DNA of 64,000 bases. Origin: Solanum dulcamara. Its lineage: Eukaryota > Streptophyta > Magnoliopsida > Solanales > Solanaceae. Under the pieces are notes generated by a model that had not been told where the DNA came from, did no database searches, and saw nothing but the letters and a program-made list of their open reading frames with translations. The position numbers and the translations under genes are program-made. The DNA is taken from NCBI RefSeq assembly GCF_947179165.1, contig NC_077244.1, positions 10,170,449 through 10,234,448 on the forward strand. The letters are read 5' to 3'. This document shows, piece by piece, positions 11,481 to 23,989 of the stretch (the first letter of the stretch is position 1; every line of letters starts with the position of its first letter).

Positions 11481-14030
11481 TATCCATTCCTACAGGAACA
11501 AGTCATCCGAAACCTGATCAACTATGAAAAATAATGCAGAAGCAGTAATATATATGTATATAAGTGGAGGTCTTAGTCAACTACAATACCCCAAAGATTG
11601 GTTGTTATATCTATAAGTCTCTAATACAATAAAAATGAAAAATAAGTACAAGCCTTAATGTCTTTATTTTTTAAATAGAACAAAGCATAATAAAAAGGGA
11701 CAAGGGACATCACCGGCATCGAACAACTACCTCTTATGTTTCCTCTAAAAGCCTCGAATGAAGGAATGAAAATTGAATTAATTTTTGGGATTGAAACCTA
11801 CAAAAGTGTAGATAGCAAGGAGTGAGTATCAAGCAACAAGTTACTCAACAAGCAAACTATTAAAATGTGGTAAATATAATAGACACTATAACTCTTTTCA
11901 TCCCAGCCGAACCTCCTTAAATACAACATGCAAAGAAATCAGCCCAAACTATAATACACAGTTCATATAGCACATGGATCAACAACAACTCACCAGTATC
12001 ACCAAATAAATCACATCAGTATCTAATATATCAGTCACAAAGATACAAGGGGCATATATATAACTTCATGATAATAGATAAGATGTAATGCAATGCAATA
12101 TAATGTCATGTAAAGTGTATATGTCTGTCCTAATGATACAATCCATTGTATAATAGACTGGAACCTATGGGGAGCATAAGCGTCATCATTCTCCCGAACC
12201 ATTTTCCATCGTCATATGTATCAATCATCTAAACCATTTTCCATCAACATACGTATCAATTGCCGGAACTATTGCCCATCATCATAGTCATCAATCGGGT
12301 CTCATCACAATATTCCAGAATCAATGCAAATAAGTATGTTCACACAAATAATGAGAGAATTATAGTACGCACAGTCACAACACAGATCATATCCATGCAA
12401 TTCACGTCACACTATCAATAGGATATCAAGATCAATAATTATATCATTCACATCATTATAAATCATCAATTCTCCCTTTTGTTACCCTTTTTTTATTACA
12501 ATTATCAATCAATCATTGAGCAAGTATTCCCATAATCAACAATGAGAAAATGACAATCATCAAGTTCACAATTACATTTAGGCTATCATAGAATTTCATC
12601 AAGTTCACATCAAGTTCAAGTTAACGAGTTCATATTTTTTTATCAAAATAATAACACACATAGTCCTTATTATTAACCCAATTTTTCATTATACACAAAT
12701 CACATGATTATCATCCTAAATCTTATTTCCATTACTCCCCAACACATATGCGACAACAAGTTCAAGTAATATAGGAGATTTATGGAGTTTTAGAAGTTCA
12801 CTTGCCTTAGTCAATAACCGATCAATCAAGTATTTGAGACTTTCCATTTTGAATAGCCTCAAACTCACCATAATCTAATTAAATAATAATTCACAATCAA
12901 AAATCAAGTCAAACGACACCAAAAATACAAAATTTAGTAAAAAGGGTTAAAACAGCTCACAAAATTAATTCCGAAAATAAAGTTTAAATATGGAAACTTT
13001 GGGATAAAAATGATCTTCAAAGTATTTTATACTCATTAGTGAAAAACATTGCAAAAATGGAGTTCAAAACAATCCATAGTCAACATTTTAAGAAGGTTGA
13101 AGTTCCTTAAGAAATTTCCAAAATTTGGGATACAAAATCCATAATTCGAAGTAAAAATCATGATGGATAATGTAGATTTTAGGTTAAGAACACATACCCA
13201 AACAAATAGCCTCGAAAAAGAAATTTTCAAATCACCTAACTGAACTCCCAAGGTCCATAAAAGGAGAAATAGACCAAAAACCCTAAGGTATCACAATCGC
13301 AGACCCATGTTCGCTATCGAGGTTGTCGCAAAACAGACCTTGAAAAAATTCCCACTTCATGCAAGCGAGGGGGTATCCACTAAAGCGGATGTTGCTAAGG
13401 CGACATACCTCCCACAATTGCAGTCGTACAACACTGAAATTTGAACTAATTTCTCAAACTTTCGAATAGACCCTCATGATTCATTTAGAATCCCATGCAC
13501 AAAAAAATTATATGCTACCATACTAATTTCAACGTTCTCGACTCAATAAAGCCATCAGAATTTGAATTTGAGATCTCCTAGACTTGAAATCCAAAAAGTC
13601 GCAATAAAACTAACTTTAGGCTCAAAAGACCAAAATGCCCTTAGAGCTTCTGAAAAATACACAAGAACTCTTCATAGGCGTAAAAGCATACCTCAAATCT
13701 AACAGAATCATTAGAATCTCATTTCGAACATCCAACTCCAAATGTTGACCAAAGTCAATACTAAACTCAAAAATTTTCAACTTAGGACCTCAAATCCTCG
13801 ATATTACTATGTATCTGATTCCGTCTCTCCTAAACAAAATTCTATAATACGGTGCTAATGGAATTGAAGGAATTCCATTTTGTGACTCAAAATTCCCAAA
13901 GGAGACCGAATAACACTATTTGATAACTTAAGCCTTCAAAACTCGAATCTTTACAAAAACCTTAACTTTTCAAAGAATTTCAAAAAACCAAAATTTAAAT
14001 ACTGATTAAACATGACTCGAGACAAATACC
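11481..14030 (-). mobile_element. 3' LTR of gypsy element E1, minus strand
   Basis: It lies directly downstream, in element direction, of the E1 integrase remnant (14036-15204), which identifies it as the 3' LTR. Its text parallels the E2 5' LTR (26991-28890) and the plus-strand LTRs of E3/E4. The pre-PPT junction is damaged: the first 60-70 bp of the LTR, including the TGTAATGACC start, and the polypurine tract are missing, so integrase sequence abuts U3 at about 14030. The other end lacks the terminal GTGACA. Length is about 2.55 kb. A ~35-bp tandem repeat (12190-12300) resembles the one in the E4 LTR. Confidence 0.65.
12190..12300. repeat. ~35-bp tandem repeat in E1 LTR
   Basis: Three diverged units contain forms of GAACCATTTTCCATCNNCATANGTATCAAT, spaced 34-35 bp. 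Units of the same sense on the other strand appear in the E4 LTR near 56795-56960, supporting a shared family. Confidence 0.7.
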
Positions 14031-14035
14031 AACTG

Positions 14036-15204
14036 AATGATGCCTCCACTATACCTTCACTAAAGCAATCTCCTCGATCCTAATCTTACAAACCTGCCTA
14101 TCCAAAATGGCTATGGGCTCCTCCTCAAATATGAAATATGGACCCTACTCTATCGAATTCCCGGAGCATGGAAACATAGAAAAGAAGATGTACCACTGAT
14201 AAGCTATGTGGAAAGGCTAATCTATAAACCACATCTCCCACTTTCTCTAGAATTGCAAATGTTCCAATGAACCGAGGGCTAAGCTAGCCCTTCTTTTGGA
14301 ACAACATCACTCCCTTCATGGGAGACACTCATAGCTAGACATGATCACCCTCCATGAAATGCAATGGTCGAACTCTCTAATCTACATAGCTTTATTTCCT
14401 ACTATGGATTGTCAAGAGTCTACCCTGAATCATACAAACCTACTCCATGGAATGTCTAAGCAAGTCTGTGTCTAAAGAATCCATCTCAGTTGACTCAAAC
14501 ATATCAATGAGAGATCGACACCACCTATCATACAACGCTTCGAATAAGGCCATATGAATACTAGAGTGATAACTATTATTATAGAAAAACTCCATTAAAT
14601 TCAAACACTGATCCCACCTAGCACCAATATCAATAACATATAATCGAAGCATATTCTCCAATACCTGAGTTGTCCATTCGGGTTGTCCAATAGTCTTTGG
14701 GTGAAAATGTATACTCATACAAGCCTAATACCAGAACCATGATGTTAGTCCCTCCAAAATTATGAAGCAAACAATGAACCCTAATCAGAAACAATAAATA
14801 TAGGCATCCCATGAAGCCGAACAATCAGACTGATGTATAAATAGGATAGCTTCTCCGTTGTATACTTCATTTGAACTAGAATGAAATTGGTAGACTACCC
14901 AAATAGAATAATAATAACCCATAGTGGTAGGCAAACCCACAACAAAATCCATGGTGATTCACTCCCACTTCAAGGTAGGAATGGGCATGTTCTGAGTTAC
15001 ACCTCCAGGCTGCTGGTGCTCACACTTGACCTGTTGATAGATCAAACACTTAGATACAATTTTTTTGATGTCCCTCTTCATCCCACACCACCAGTAGTGC
15101 AGACTCATGTAATGATACATCTTCGCCGCACCCGTGTGAATGAATATCGAGAACAATGAGCCTCCTCTAGAATCAGTTTGATCAAGTAACCAACCATGGG
15201 CAAA
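14036..15204 (-). pseudogene. E1 integrase remnant (zinc finger to C-terminus), Ty3/gypsy
   Basis: Read on the minus strand, 15213 downwards shows the integrase N-terminal zinc-binding region with HYWWCGMKRDI and a following C-x2-Q pair, then PIPTLKWE at the start of the catalytic core. Near 14718-14440 comes the end of the core (FHPKTIGQPEW, then GARWDQCLNLMEF and NNSYHSSIHMALFEALYDR). The C-terminal, chromodomain-side region is near 14100 (FEEEPIAILDRQV). Frames change several times and stops interrupt it, so it cannot make a protein. The expected role was integration of element cDNA. Its upstream continuation is found beyond element A at 20398-20452 and beyond element O at 33251. Confidence 0.85.
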
Positions 15205-16914
15205 TGATAACATTCAATTATACCTCTCAAAATAAATATAGTTGATCGTTAGTAGTATAGTTTACCCAACTAAGAGTCAGGGTCAAACCCATAAGGAATA
15301 GGTTAAAACATTTGTATTAGCTATCACTATTTAGTTGTAGTTGTTACTTCCCAAAAATAAACATGCATAAAGTAAAAGTGAGGGTTTTGATTATGATTTA
15401 AGAACAAACAATAAAGTAATAACAAGTAAAAAAGATTAAGCTTGTAAGCAATATGAAGACTAGACTAGGCTTATGATCTCCATGACTTTTAACCTAATAG
15501 ACAACTCATATTCATGATATCTATTCAATGTATTGCATGCAAAATATAGTGAGTTAGGTAACATCTAATTCAGCACCAGGTCCTTCTTAGATCTATCTCA
15601 TTCTTCTCCTCCTGGTCTCAGAATTTATACTATACTAACCCTCTCCTGGGATCTCAGAGTTCTATCTCCTTCCAGTCTCAAGTAACTTAGATGAAGTTTA
15701 TCCCTTCTTTTGAAGGCAGACTCTTCAAATTTCTATTTTGATATTCTTTTCCTAATCACTACCTCCCTCCCGAGCAAGAAATGAGTACAGGCAAGTTGTT
15801 AATATGTGCACTCACTAAGAAAGACTTTTGAATGAAGAAATCGCAATACATGCAAAAGCAAATCACAAAAATCAATCCTATGCTTGCCAATCTTGTTATG
15901 TCATCATGGTTCCCACAATCCTAGTTGTGGGATTAGATATGCATAATTTTAAGTAAAGCTACAAGAATTTGTGCATAAATCATGAAATAACATTTACAAA
16001 GATATTAAAAATCAACAAAAGAACAAAATAATTGAAACAAGCAATAAAAGATTGATTCAAGTCTTCCAAACTAGCCAAGAAACAAGTTGTGTGTGTTCTT
16101 ATGATACTCTCCAACAAATCTTTGATGATGGAAAGCTCTCAAAAATAATGTTTTTAGTCGTGCAATATAGCCCCAAAATAATAGGAAAAATGCCCCTCTA
16201 AACCTAGAACAAAGTCTTGTATTTATAGAAGTTCAAACATAATCCTAAACTAAGTAGGAAAACAAATCCTAATAGAACTAGAAAAACTTTTAATGTGTTG
16301 CCTGGTCATCTTCAGGAGCAGTGATGCTTTTCAAGTTTAGTGTAAGCCTCTTGGTGCTTTCGTTGGAGAAATATGGTTGTCCATCCCACCACGGCCAGTT
16401 GTGAGCACTACGGCTAGTGGTGGTTCTTCCTTGGTGTGTTCCTTAGCCAAATTCTTGGCCGCTTTCCTGGATGGTTCCTTCACGGATGGAGGGCTCTTTT
16501 CACAATCAGTGGTGTGATCCAAGGACCTTGAAGGATCTCGTGGTATACACCGTTGGTGAAAACATGCAAATTTAGTCTCCAAAAAACCAAGCCAAGGTCT
16601 TTTTCACTACACGATGAAGTTTGTTATTTGGTTTCTCCTTTCAAGTCATCCCAAAATCGCAACGAAACCAAGTGTTTGAGAACGTCTTGTGAAATTTTGC
16701 CTCCCTTGTGATATCTTCTTAACACCATCATTCCACCTTTGTCCTAGTGCAAGAAAATTTAAATAAAAACAATCTAATGATCATCAACTCAAGCACATTT
16801 CAATTTCCCACAATAACTAAACAAAAACACATATCAAACTACAAAATGCGTTTGAGAGCTTACAATAATTCTATGTTTTGGGCATTGTAAATGTCGTATT
16901 TTGGAGACACATCA
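15205..16914 (-). repeat. Element A left LTR (3' LTR in element direction)
   Basis: Begins TGATAACATTCAATTATACC and ends GGAGACACATCA on the plus strand, the same ends as the element B LTRs. The plus-strand stretch 16370-16520 has the CCACGGCCAGTTGTGAGC-type motifs typical of this LTR. Length 1710 bp. Confidence 0.8.
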
Positions 16915-18748
16915 ACACCCTCAACTTAGAATTGTTGCTTTTTTTCAAGTAAAAACATAACATAAAACCAAACGACACGCAAATACAAGAAACTCATAGG
17001 AAATATATATAGCAGCCCTACAACATAAACCACATGGACAACTTCACTTATGCAATGCACTCATGCTCTAACCAACTCGCACAGATTACTTTATGAAATT
17101 TTACTAATCTTGGCTAACCAAATCAATGCAACCAGTCATATATTAGTCAATGTAGCTACCAAACAACACAATCATAGTGCCCTCACCACAGAGAAGTCTA
17201 TCACATAGTGTATAGAGGATAAACAGAGACTAGCAAAAGTACTTGCACTCTCAAAAGAAGTTCACACAATTCAAAAGTAAAGACCATAGGCTTGCCCTTA
17301 TTTTCAACACGTCAACTCTTGAATAACATTTTTAGGACCACAATACGACTCTTTACGCTTGTAACGTTGGCTAGGGTTTAGGTAGGATTCATTTAGGATA
17401 AAACTGACTACTTTTCCCCTCTAAACGCTACTTTGGTTTAGCTACTTAGTTTTTCATCACCCCCAAACTCATGTTGTTCCCTTATTTTCTCATTCTTTCT
17501 TACTGGGAGTGGTTTCCACTTTTGTTCAATCTTATTCTTTTTTTATGACTCATTTTTGCACTTATTTTCTTTTTCACCTGCGGCCACAACCCATGTGTTT
17601 ATTTTCTTTTCATCCCACCATCCTTTTCATACCCTAATTTTTTTTGCTTTTCCTTATAGTAGCCACCCTCAACTTAGGTTTTTGTCCTGAGTTAAAGTAC
17701 ATAATCTCCTAGGAGGGACCAGAGCCAAGATAAAGGTTCACAAACTGATTCTCCTTATAGTAGCCACCCTCAACTTATAATTTTAGCCTGAGTTGAGGTA
17801 CACATTGTCCTTTAAGAGACCAGAGCCAAAATCAGGATTCAGAGATAAAAAGGGAAAGTGAATTGTGTATAATTAAAGAAAAGGTCTATTAAAGCTCAAA
17901 CTTTTGATTCAAAGGGTACAATTTTATTTGGTTGGCTAAATTTAGGCTATGTGACTTATTATCAACAAAGGCCTATGATCCTGTCCTAATCCATCTATCC
18001 AATTTGTTTAAGTAAGACTAATCAGGCAAGTTCTACCTTACAAATGCATCAATCAAACCACACAAATTTAGCTCACACATACATGACACTGATATTATGC
18101 TATTTAGTACTAATAAACACAGTCATAACTAACATTTGGTCAACAAATATTATGTACAATGCTGCAAAGATCCTAGAAAATCAGTTATAACATTTGAGAT
18201 GCAACCACAATCTTTCAATTTTTTTTGAATATGGACCATTTGTTTTCACTTTCACGGGCTACTACAAACTCATATAGACACTTGTATTCACATAAACAAC
18301 CTAGACATGCCAGTTCTACTAGATAATAAACCTTTAGAGAAAAGAAATATGCTATGAAAAACTTCAAAGGGTTTCAAGATGCCCCACTCCCTACCAAAAT
18401 TTATGCATTGTTCCCAATGCACTCAAAAACTTCAAAATTAAAACCAAGGGAAGTGATCATACATGCGATGTCATAGGCATCAGTAGTGGTTGCCTGACTA
18501 CTCAAACTTCATCAAGTATCCACATGGGTTGTCTCCCATGAAGCATCTGAATTTGTGTCGTGGCATGATGTAATGTACTAGATTACTCAGACTTCATCAA
18601 GTCTTCACATGGGTTTTCCACTAACTTGAGCCATGTAGTAACCAAAAATATACAAAAACAACTAGTAAAACTAAGAAATAGAACTACAAACTTATATAAC
18701 AACTAGTAGATTATTTCAAAGCTGTATTCCTTGAAAACTGCACCATTT
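16915..18748 (-). other. Element A internal region, non-coding
   Basis: No gag, protease, RT or integrase similarity and no long open frame are visible on either strand. It holds a ~101-bp direct repeat starting with CCTTATAGTAGCCACCCTCA at 17652 and 17753, and an ~85-110-bp duplication around 18490-18620 (forms of CTCAGACTTCATCAAGT followed by CACATGGGTT). The same layout occurs in element B, so this is the family's normal internal region, not random deletion. Confidence 0.75.
18727..18745 (-). other. Decayed primer binding site of element A
   Basis: On the minus strand, four bases after the right LTR, the sequence reads TGGTGCAGTTTTCAAGGAA. It aligns with the tRNA-Asp-type site better preserved in element B (49714-49732). 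Confidence 0.5.
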
Positions 18749-20390
18749 TGATAACACTCAATTATAGCTCTCAAAAGAAATATAGATAATAGTTAGAAGT
18801 ATATTTTTCCTAGCTAAGATATGGGGTCGAACCAATAGGAAATAGGTTGAAGCAATTATATTAGCTATCACTATTCAGTTGTAGTACTTCTCGAAAATAA
18901 AGATGCATAATGTAAAATGGGGGGTTTTGATTATGATTTAAGAACAAAAGACAAATTAATAACACAAGATTAAGGTTGTAACCAATATGAAGACTAGACT
19001 AGGGTTATGATACCCATGACTTTTAACCTAATAAACAACTCGTATTGATGATATTGATTCAATGTATTGCATGCAATATATAGCGAGTTAGGTAATATCT
19101 AATTCACCTATAAATCCTTCTTAGACATATACCATATATCTCCTCCCAGTATTAGAATGTATACTATATTAACCTCGCCCTGGATCTCAGATTAACATCT
19201 CCTCCCGGTCTCAAGCAACTTAGGTGAAGTTAATCCTTCTTTCAAAGTCAAACTCTTAGAATTTTTGTCGTGATATTCTTTTCCTTATCACTACCTCCCT
19301 CCCTGGCAAGTATTGAATATGGGCAAGTTCTTAATTCGTGCACTCACTAAGAAAGAATTTTGAATAAAGAAATCAAAATACATGAAAAAGCAAATCATGA
19401 AAATCAATCATACGTTTGCCTATCTATTTATGTCGTCCTGATTCCCACAACCCTAGTTGTAGGATTAGATATTGATAATTATAAGTAAAGCCACAAGAAA
19501 TTTTGTATAAGTCATGAAAAGATTCATAAAAAGATATCGAAATTCAACACAAGAACCAAACAATTGAAACAAGCAATAAAAACTTAATTTAAGTCTTCCA
19601 AAGTAGCCAAGAAATAAGTTTTCATGTGTGTGGTTGTGCTACTATCCAGTAGTGTTGATGATGGAAACCTCTCAAAAATAATTTTTTTAGTCGTGCAATA
19701 TAGCCTTAAAACAATAGGAAAAACGCCCCCCTAATCCTAGAGAAAAGTGGTGTATATACAGAAGTGAAACCTAATCCTAAACTAAGTAGGAAAACAAATC
19801 ATAATAGAACTAGGAAAACCTTTAATGTGTTGCCTGGGAATCTTCTTGAACAGTGATGCTTTTCAAGTTCAGAGGTAAGCTTCTTGGTGTTTTCCTTGTC
19901 TAAATATGGCTGGACATCCTACCACGGCTAGTGGTGAGCACTACAGCTCGTCGTGGTGCTTCCCTGGTGTGTGCCTTAGCCAAATTCTTGGCTGCTTTCC
20001 TGGATGGTTCCTTCATGGATAGAGGGCCCTTTTCACAGTTAGTGGTGTGCACCATGGCCCTTGAAGGATCTTTTGTTATACAGCCTTAGTCTAAACATGC
20101 TCATTTAGTCTCCAAACATCCAAGCAAAGGTCTTTCACTGCACGGTGATATTCATTATTTGATTTCTCCCTTTAAGTCATCCCAAAACCTCAACGAATCC
20201 AAGTGTTTAAGAACCTCTTGTGAACTTTTTCCTCCCTTGTGCTCTCTTATCAACACCATCATTCCACCTTTTTCTAAATGCAAGCAAATTTCCACATAAA
20301 CAATCCAATGATCATCAACTCAAACACACTTCAATTTCCCTGAAAACTAAATAAAAACACATATCAAACTAGCAAAACGCGCTAGAGAGC
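18749..20390 (-). repeat. Element A right LTR (5' LTR in element direction), truncated
   Basis: Begins TGATAACACTCAATTATAGC at 18749 and is colinear with the left LTR up to GCTAGAGAGC at 20390. The terminal ~55 bp (through GACACATCA in the other copies) are missing. Confidence 0.75.
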
Positions 20391-20397
20391 ATGCAAA

Positions 20398-20452
20398 TCT
20401 TGCCCTCAATTCCCAAAACACCATCTGAATCGAATTTAGACTCCTTGGCTTC
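20398..20452 (-). pseudogene. E1 pol fragment between elements A and O
   Basis: This 55-bp island of E1 is the RNase H to integrase linker. On the minus strand the frame reads KESKFDSDGVLGIEGKIC, which corresponds to the stretch before the integrase zinc finger in E2 (23186 downwards). Its last five bases, GCTTC (20448-20452), are duplicated at 33246-33250 after element O. It links the E1 pieces at 14036-15204 and 33251-33716. Confidence 0.75.
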
Positions 20453-21043
20453 TGTGAGACCTTGGAAGTTGAAAAGTCAAAATGAGGTAAATTTGAGGAT
20501 TTTCGGATTGTGCAATTTTAAACGAGTCGACCTACGGCTCGTAGGATGGATTCATAGGGTTGGCACTAAGGATGGGAAAATTTGGCTAAGTGTGAGAGGG
20601 TCTACGAGTTACCTTATGACTTGTAAGGAAGTTGATGACTTGTAGAAATGAGTCGTAGGATCAATGTCTTACTTTCAAAAGAATAACAAGCCTCAGTAGT
20701 TTTGTTACGAATCAACATGATATGTTGTAGAAAGTTTGATGAATTGTAGAATGGACTTGTATGATAGGTCCTGAGGTCTGATATTTGACCAAGTGTGAAG
20801 GTCTTCTACGAGTTGTTTCTATGAGCCATAGACATGTCTTCGACCTGTAGACTTGACTCGTAGAGGAGAAGTCGAATTTCTAGTGGCTACTGGTTTGTGC
20901 AATGAGAGTTTATGAATTGGGTGTGCGACTAGTAGAGTTGAGAAAGATTTGTAGAAGCTAGTCGTAGGGTCCTCCGACCAGTTTTAAATAAGGGTATTAG
21001 TGTCCATTCACATTCATGGTTCAATGAACCTAGAATCTTTTTT
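20453..21043 (+). repeat. Element O LTR-a, 5' part
   Basis: Colinear with LTR-b from its start at 30622: TGTGAGACCTTGGAAGTTG here against TGTAAGACCCCAGAAGTTG there. It continues to the stretch GGTTCAATGAACCTAGAATC. It stops at 21043, where a different LTR (F) begins. Confidence 0.8.
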
Positions 21044-21588
21044 TGTAAGACCCTAGAAATTTGAAAAGTCCTAAACCAAGGAATAAAGGAGGAAATCTCA
21101 AAAAGTTGCAGAAACTAGCTCCAAGAATTAACCATGGAAGACATCACGAGCCGTGGTAAGAACCACACACTATGGTGAGCAACCGTTGTAGATATTTAGA
21201 GAGTCATACCTATAGGGAAGGGACCATGATGAAGGAACATGGACCGTGGTGTGCACAAAAAATCGTGAAGCCCTCTGTGGTGACCCCTCCCCAAGACCCT
21301 TTGAAAACTTCCCAAGGGAAGGGCCACAGACGACCACCATGGATCGTGGAGCTCTCCATGGACCGTGGTGTGCTTCCTTGTTGGTCAATCTACAGCTCTC
21401 ATGTAGAACCTACACCATGTCCATGTTCTACGGAGAAACTTCAAAGACCTACCCTATAGGCTTTCCGAAACATTTTCCTAAGTGAAACCCATGGGACCCC
21501 ACCATGGGTCGTGAAGGGTCTCCATGATGCCAGTTTCATTTAGATTTTTAAAGGGATGTTTTGCTCTTTTCCTGCATTTTAATTTAAA
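21044..21588 (+). mobile_element. LTR fragment F, plus strand
   Basis: A new LTR start, TGTAAGACCCTAGAAATTTG, lies at 21044, followed by many dyad motifs of the CCACGAGCCGTGGT type (21145-21520) and a tail TTAATTTAAAG. Only the U3 side survives; E2 begins at about 21589 in the opposite orientation. The dyads create short overlapping open frames on both strands that are not genes. Confidence 0.6.
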
Positions 21589-21817
21589 GTGGAATCCACA
21601 GAATTTCAATTCTATTCTCGAAACTCCAAATGACTCTGAAGCTCAAAATTTGACAATTTAAGCCTTTAAAATCATTTCTCAAGCAAAACCTCAAGTTTTC
21701 ACAAGATTTCCAAAAACTAACTTTCAGACTCAACCAAAAGTGACTCGAGAAACTAACCGGAGGGGTAAAATTGTAATTTTATCGAGAATATCAAAAATGA
21801 CCTTCAGGGTCATTACA
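21589..21817 (-). repeat. E2 3' LTR fragment
   Basis: On the minus strand it starts TGTAATGACCCTGAAGG at 21817 and matches the U3 start of the E4 LTR (33717). It is cut at about 21589. The adjacent element-side sequence, TTTAGTAGTAGATGA, takes the place of the polypurine tract. Confidence 0.75.
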
Positions 21818-21839
21818 TCATCTACTACTAAAAACCATA

Positions 21840-23239
21840 TTCATACTCGAAAATAAAGTAATGGGCATATCTGAAGCCTCAAAAAGATAGGGATAACGGG
21901 CTCGCATGTCTGACTCTAACTCCCAAGTAGATTCCCCCATGGACCGATGTCGCCATTGGACGTTCACCAAAGCTATCTCCTTAGAACTTAAATTCTTGAC
22001 CTGCATGTCCAAAATTTCCATAGGCTCCTCTTCATATGTCAAATCCATGCTCAACCCAACCTAATCATGGGAAATCACATGAGACTCATCTACAATGTAG
22101 TTCCGTAGCATCTAGACATGAAATACTAGATGACCAGAGGATAGACAAGGTGACAAGGAAAGTTTATAGGCCACCTCTCCCGCTCGATCTAAGATCTCAA
22201 ATGGTCCAATAAACCTAGGGCTGATCTTTCCGTTGTTCACGAACTTCATGACATTTCAAAAGCGAGACACTCAACCATTCCTATTCACCAACCATAAATA
22301 TCAAAGGTCAGACTTGTGTGTCAGTGAAGCTCTTCTAGTGACTCCGAGCTGTGAACAATCTACCTTGAATCCATCGAACCCTCTCCATAACATCTCAAAG
22401 CAAATCGTTGTCTAGATTATCCACTTCCATAGAATAAAACCACCTAATGGGTGACCTATATCTCTAGCCATACAATGCCTCAAAAGGGTTCACCTGGATG
22501 TTGGAATGGTAGCTGTTGTTGTAAAGGAACTCTGCCAGGGGCATGTGCTGGTCTCACCGAGCATCAAAATCAATCACACATGCCCATAGCATATTATCAC
22601 GTACCTTAATAGTCATCTCAGGCTGTCTGTCTGTCTGAGGGTGGAATGCAGTACTTAGATCCTATCGAGTACCAATCTACGCTGCACAGCTTCCCAAAAG
22701 TGATGTGAGTAATGAGATCTGATCCGATATGATGGAAATAGAAACCTCATGAAGCCTAACAATCTGACTAATATAAAGGTGAGCCAACCTATCCGCCGTG
22801 TAATTTACCTTAACTATAATGAAATGAGCCATTTTTGTCAACCGATCAACCACAACCCAAATAGAATCGAATCCTCCCACGGTAGTGGGAAAACCCACCA
22901 TAAAATCCATTGTGATCCTCTCCCACTTCCAAGTGGGAATAGGTATCCTCAGAAAATCACACCCAGGCCTCTTGTGTTCACACGTAACCTGCTGACATGT
23001 CAAACACTTGGACACAAACTCAGCGATGTCCTTCTTCATACCACACCACCAATAGTATTGACTTAAGTCATTATACATCTTTGTTGTCCTCGGATGAATA
23101 GAATATCGAGTGCAACAGGCCAATAGAAGTATCAATTTGACCAATTCGCCCACCTTGGGCATACAAATGTGACTTCCAATCCTCAAAACACTCCCAGAAT
23201 CAAGTATTGCTTCCTTAGCTTAACCTCTCGTCACCTTGT
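21840..23239 (-). pseudogene. E2 integrase remnant
   Basis: From 23186 down the frame is open for 169 residues. It has the zinc-binding region (TRYSIHPRTTKM, YYWWCGMKKDI, C-x2-C in CLTCQQ), then the catalytic core with the first aspartate in MDFMVGFP and the second in ISIISDQ. Beyond about 22680 the frame is lost; pieces of the core end and the C-terminal domain are visible near 22600-22480 and 22054-21840 (EEEPMEILDMQV, ending WELESDMRARYPYLF). Length is normal for the family. The enzyme would have joined element cDNA to nuclear DNA; stops and frameshifts make it inactive. Confidence 0.85.
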
Positions 23240-23989
23240 CTCAAATAAGTCACAACTTCTCATCCTCAAATTACCTCTCTTAGATTTGAGCCATCAAAGA
23301 AGAGAGGGACTCTATAAAAGAGGGCACTCGGCCCTTATCAAAAAGATGCTATCTTGCCAACCTATTTGCCAATCTCTGAACACAATTCGAATAGCTGCAA
23401 GGCTTCCCATACTAGAATTCTTGCTACTTAATGCATCGTCCATAATATTGGCCTTCCGAGGGTGATATAAGATAGTCAAATCATAATCCTTTAGAAGCTC
23501 AAACCACCTCTTTTGCCTCAAATTCAAGTCTTGTTTGCTGAAGATGTATTGCAGATTTTGGTGATCGGTGAATAACTCATAATAAACCCCATACAAATAG
23601 TGCCTCCATAACTATAAAACAAATATAACCACTACCAACCCTAAATCAAGGGTGGGATAGTTCTTTACACGAGCCTTCAATTTCCTCGAAGCATAGGTAA
23701 TCACCTTCCCCTTTTACATCAACACTCCACTTAAGACCACTCCCAATGCATCATAATACATGGTGAAATCCACACCCTCTTCCAGTAAGGTAAACATAGG
23801 TGTAGTAGTCAATAATACCTTGAGCTTTTGGAAGCTCTTCTCACACTCATCCGACCAATGTAATACCACATTCTTCTGAGTGAGCCTGGTCATTGGGCTG
23901 TTATCATAGAGAAACCCTAAACTAAATGGTGATAATACCCTGCCAAACCCATAAAACTGTGAATCTCTATAAATAAAGTGGGTTTAGTC
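23240..23989 (-). pseudogene. E2 RNase H remnant
   Basis: On the minus strand 23596-23312 reads ELFTDHQNLQYIFSKQDLN followed by RQKRWFELLKDYD and LYHPRKANIMDDALS, the C-terminal half of the gypsy RNase H. The N-terminal half, near 23890-23620, is recognisable only in short pieces across frames. The domain would have degraded the RNA strand after first-strand synthesis. Interrupted by stops; non-functional. Confidence 0.8.

Larger units (their letters stand above)
15205..20392 (-). mobile_element. Element A: non-autonomous Tat/Athila-like LTR element, minus strand
   Basis: Two related LTRs (15205-16914 and 18749-20390) flank 1.83 kb with no coding capacity. On the minus strand the right LTR is the 5' LTR and is followed by a decayed primer site related to TGGCGCCGTTGCCGGGGA (tRNA-Asp type, used by Tat/Athila lineages). 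The left LTR is preceded by CTAAGTTGAGGGTG, resembling the polypurine boundary of that group. It was inserted into the E1 integrase: host sequence resumes at 20398 and GCAAA occurs on both sides (15200-15204 and 20393-20397). The last ~55 bp of the right LTR are deleted. Element B (45998-51648) is a sister copy. Mobilisation in trans by an autonomous relative is inferred. Confidence 0.8.

Noticed and set aside
6971..11485. Target-site duplication for LTR D
   Set aside because: GCATA and TATCC do not match.
21170..21485. Overlapping open frames on both strands
   Set aside because: They arise because the CCATGG/CCGTGG dyad repeats of LTR fragment F keep several frames open; no protein family and no neighbours.
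22749..23066. 105-codon plus-strand open frame
   Set aside because: Shadow of the E2 integrase on the opposite strand.
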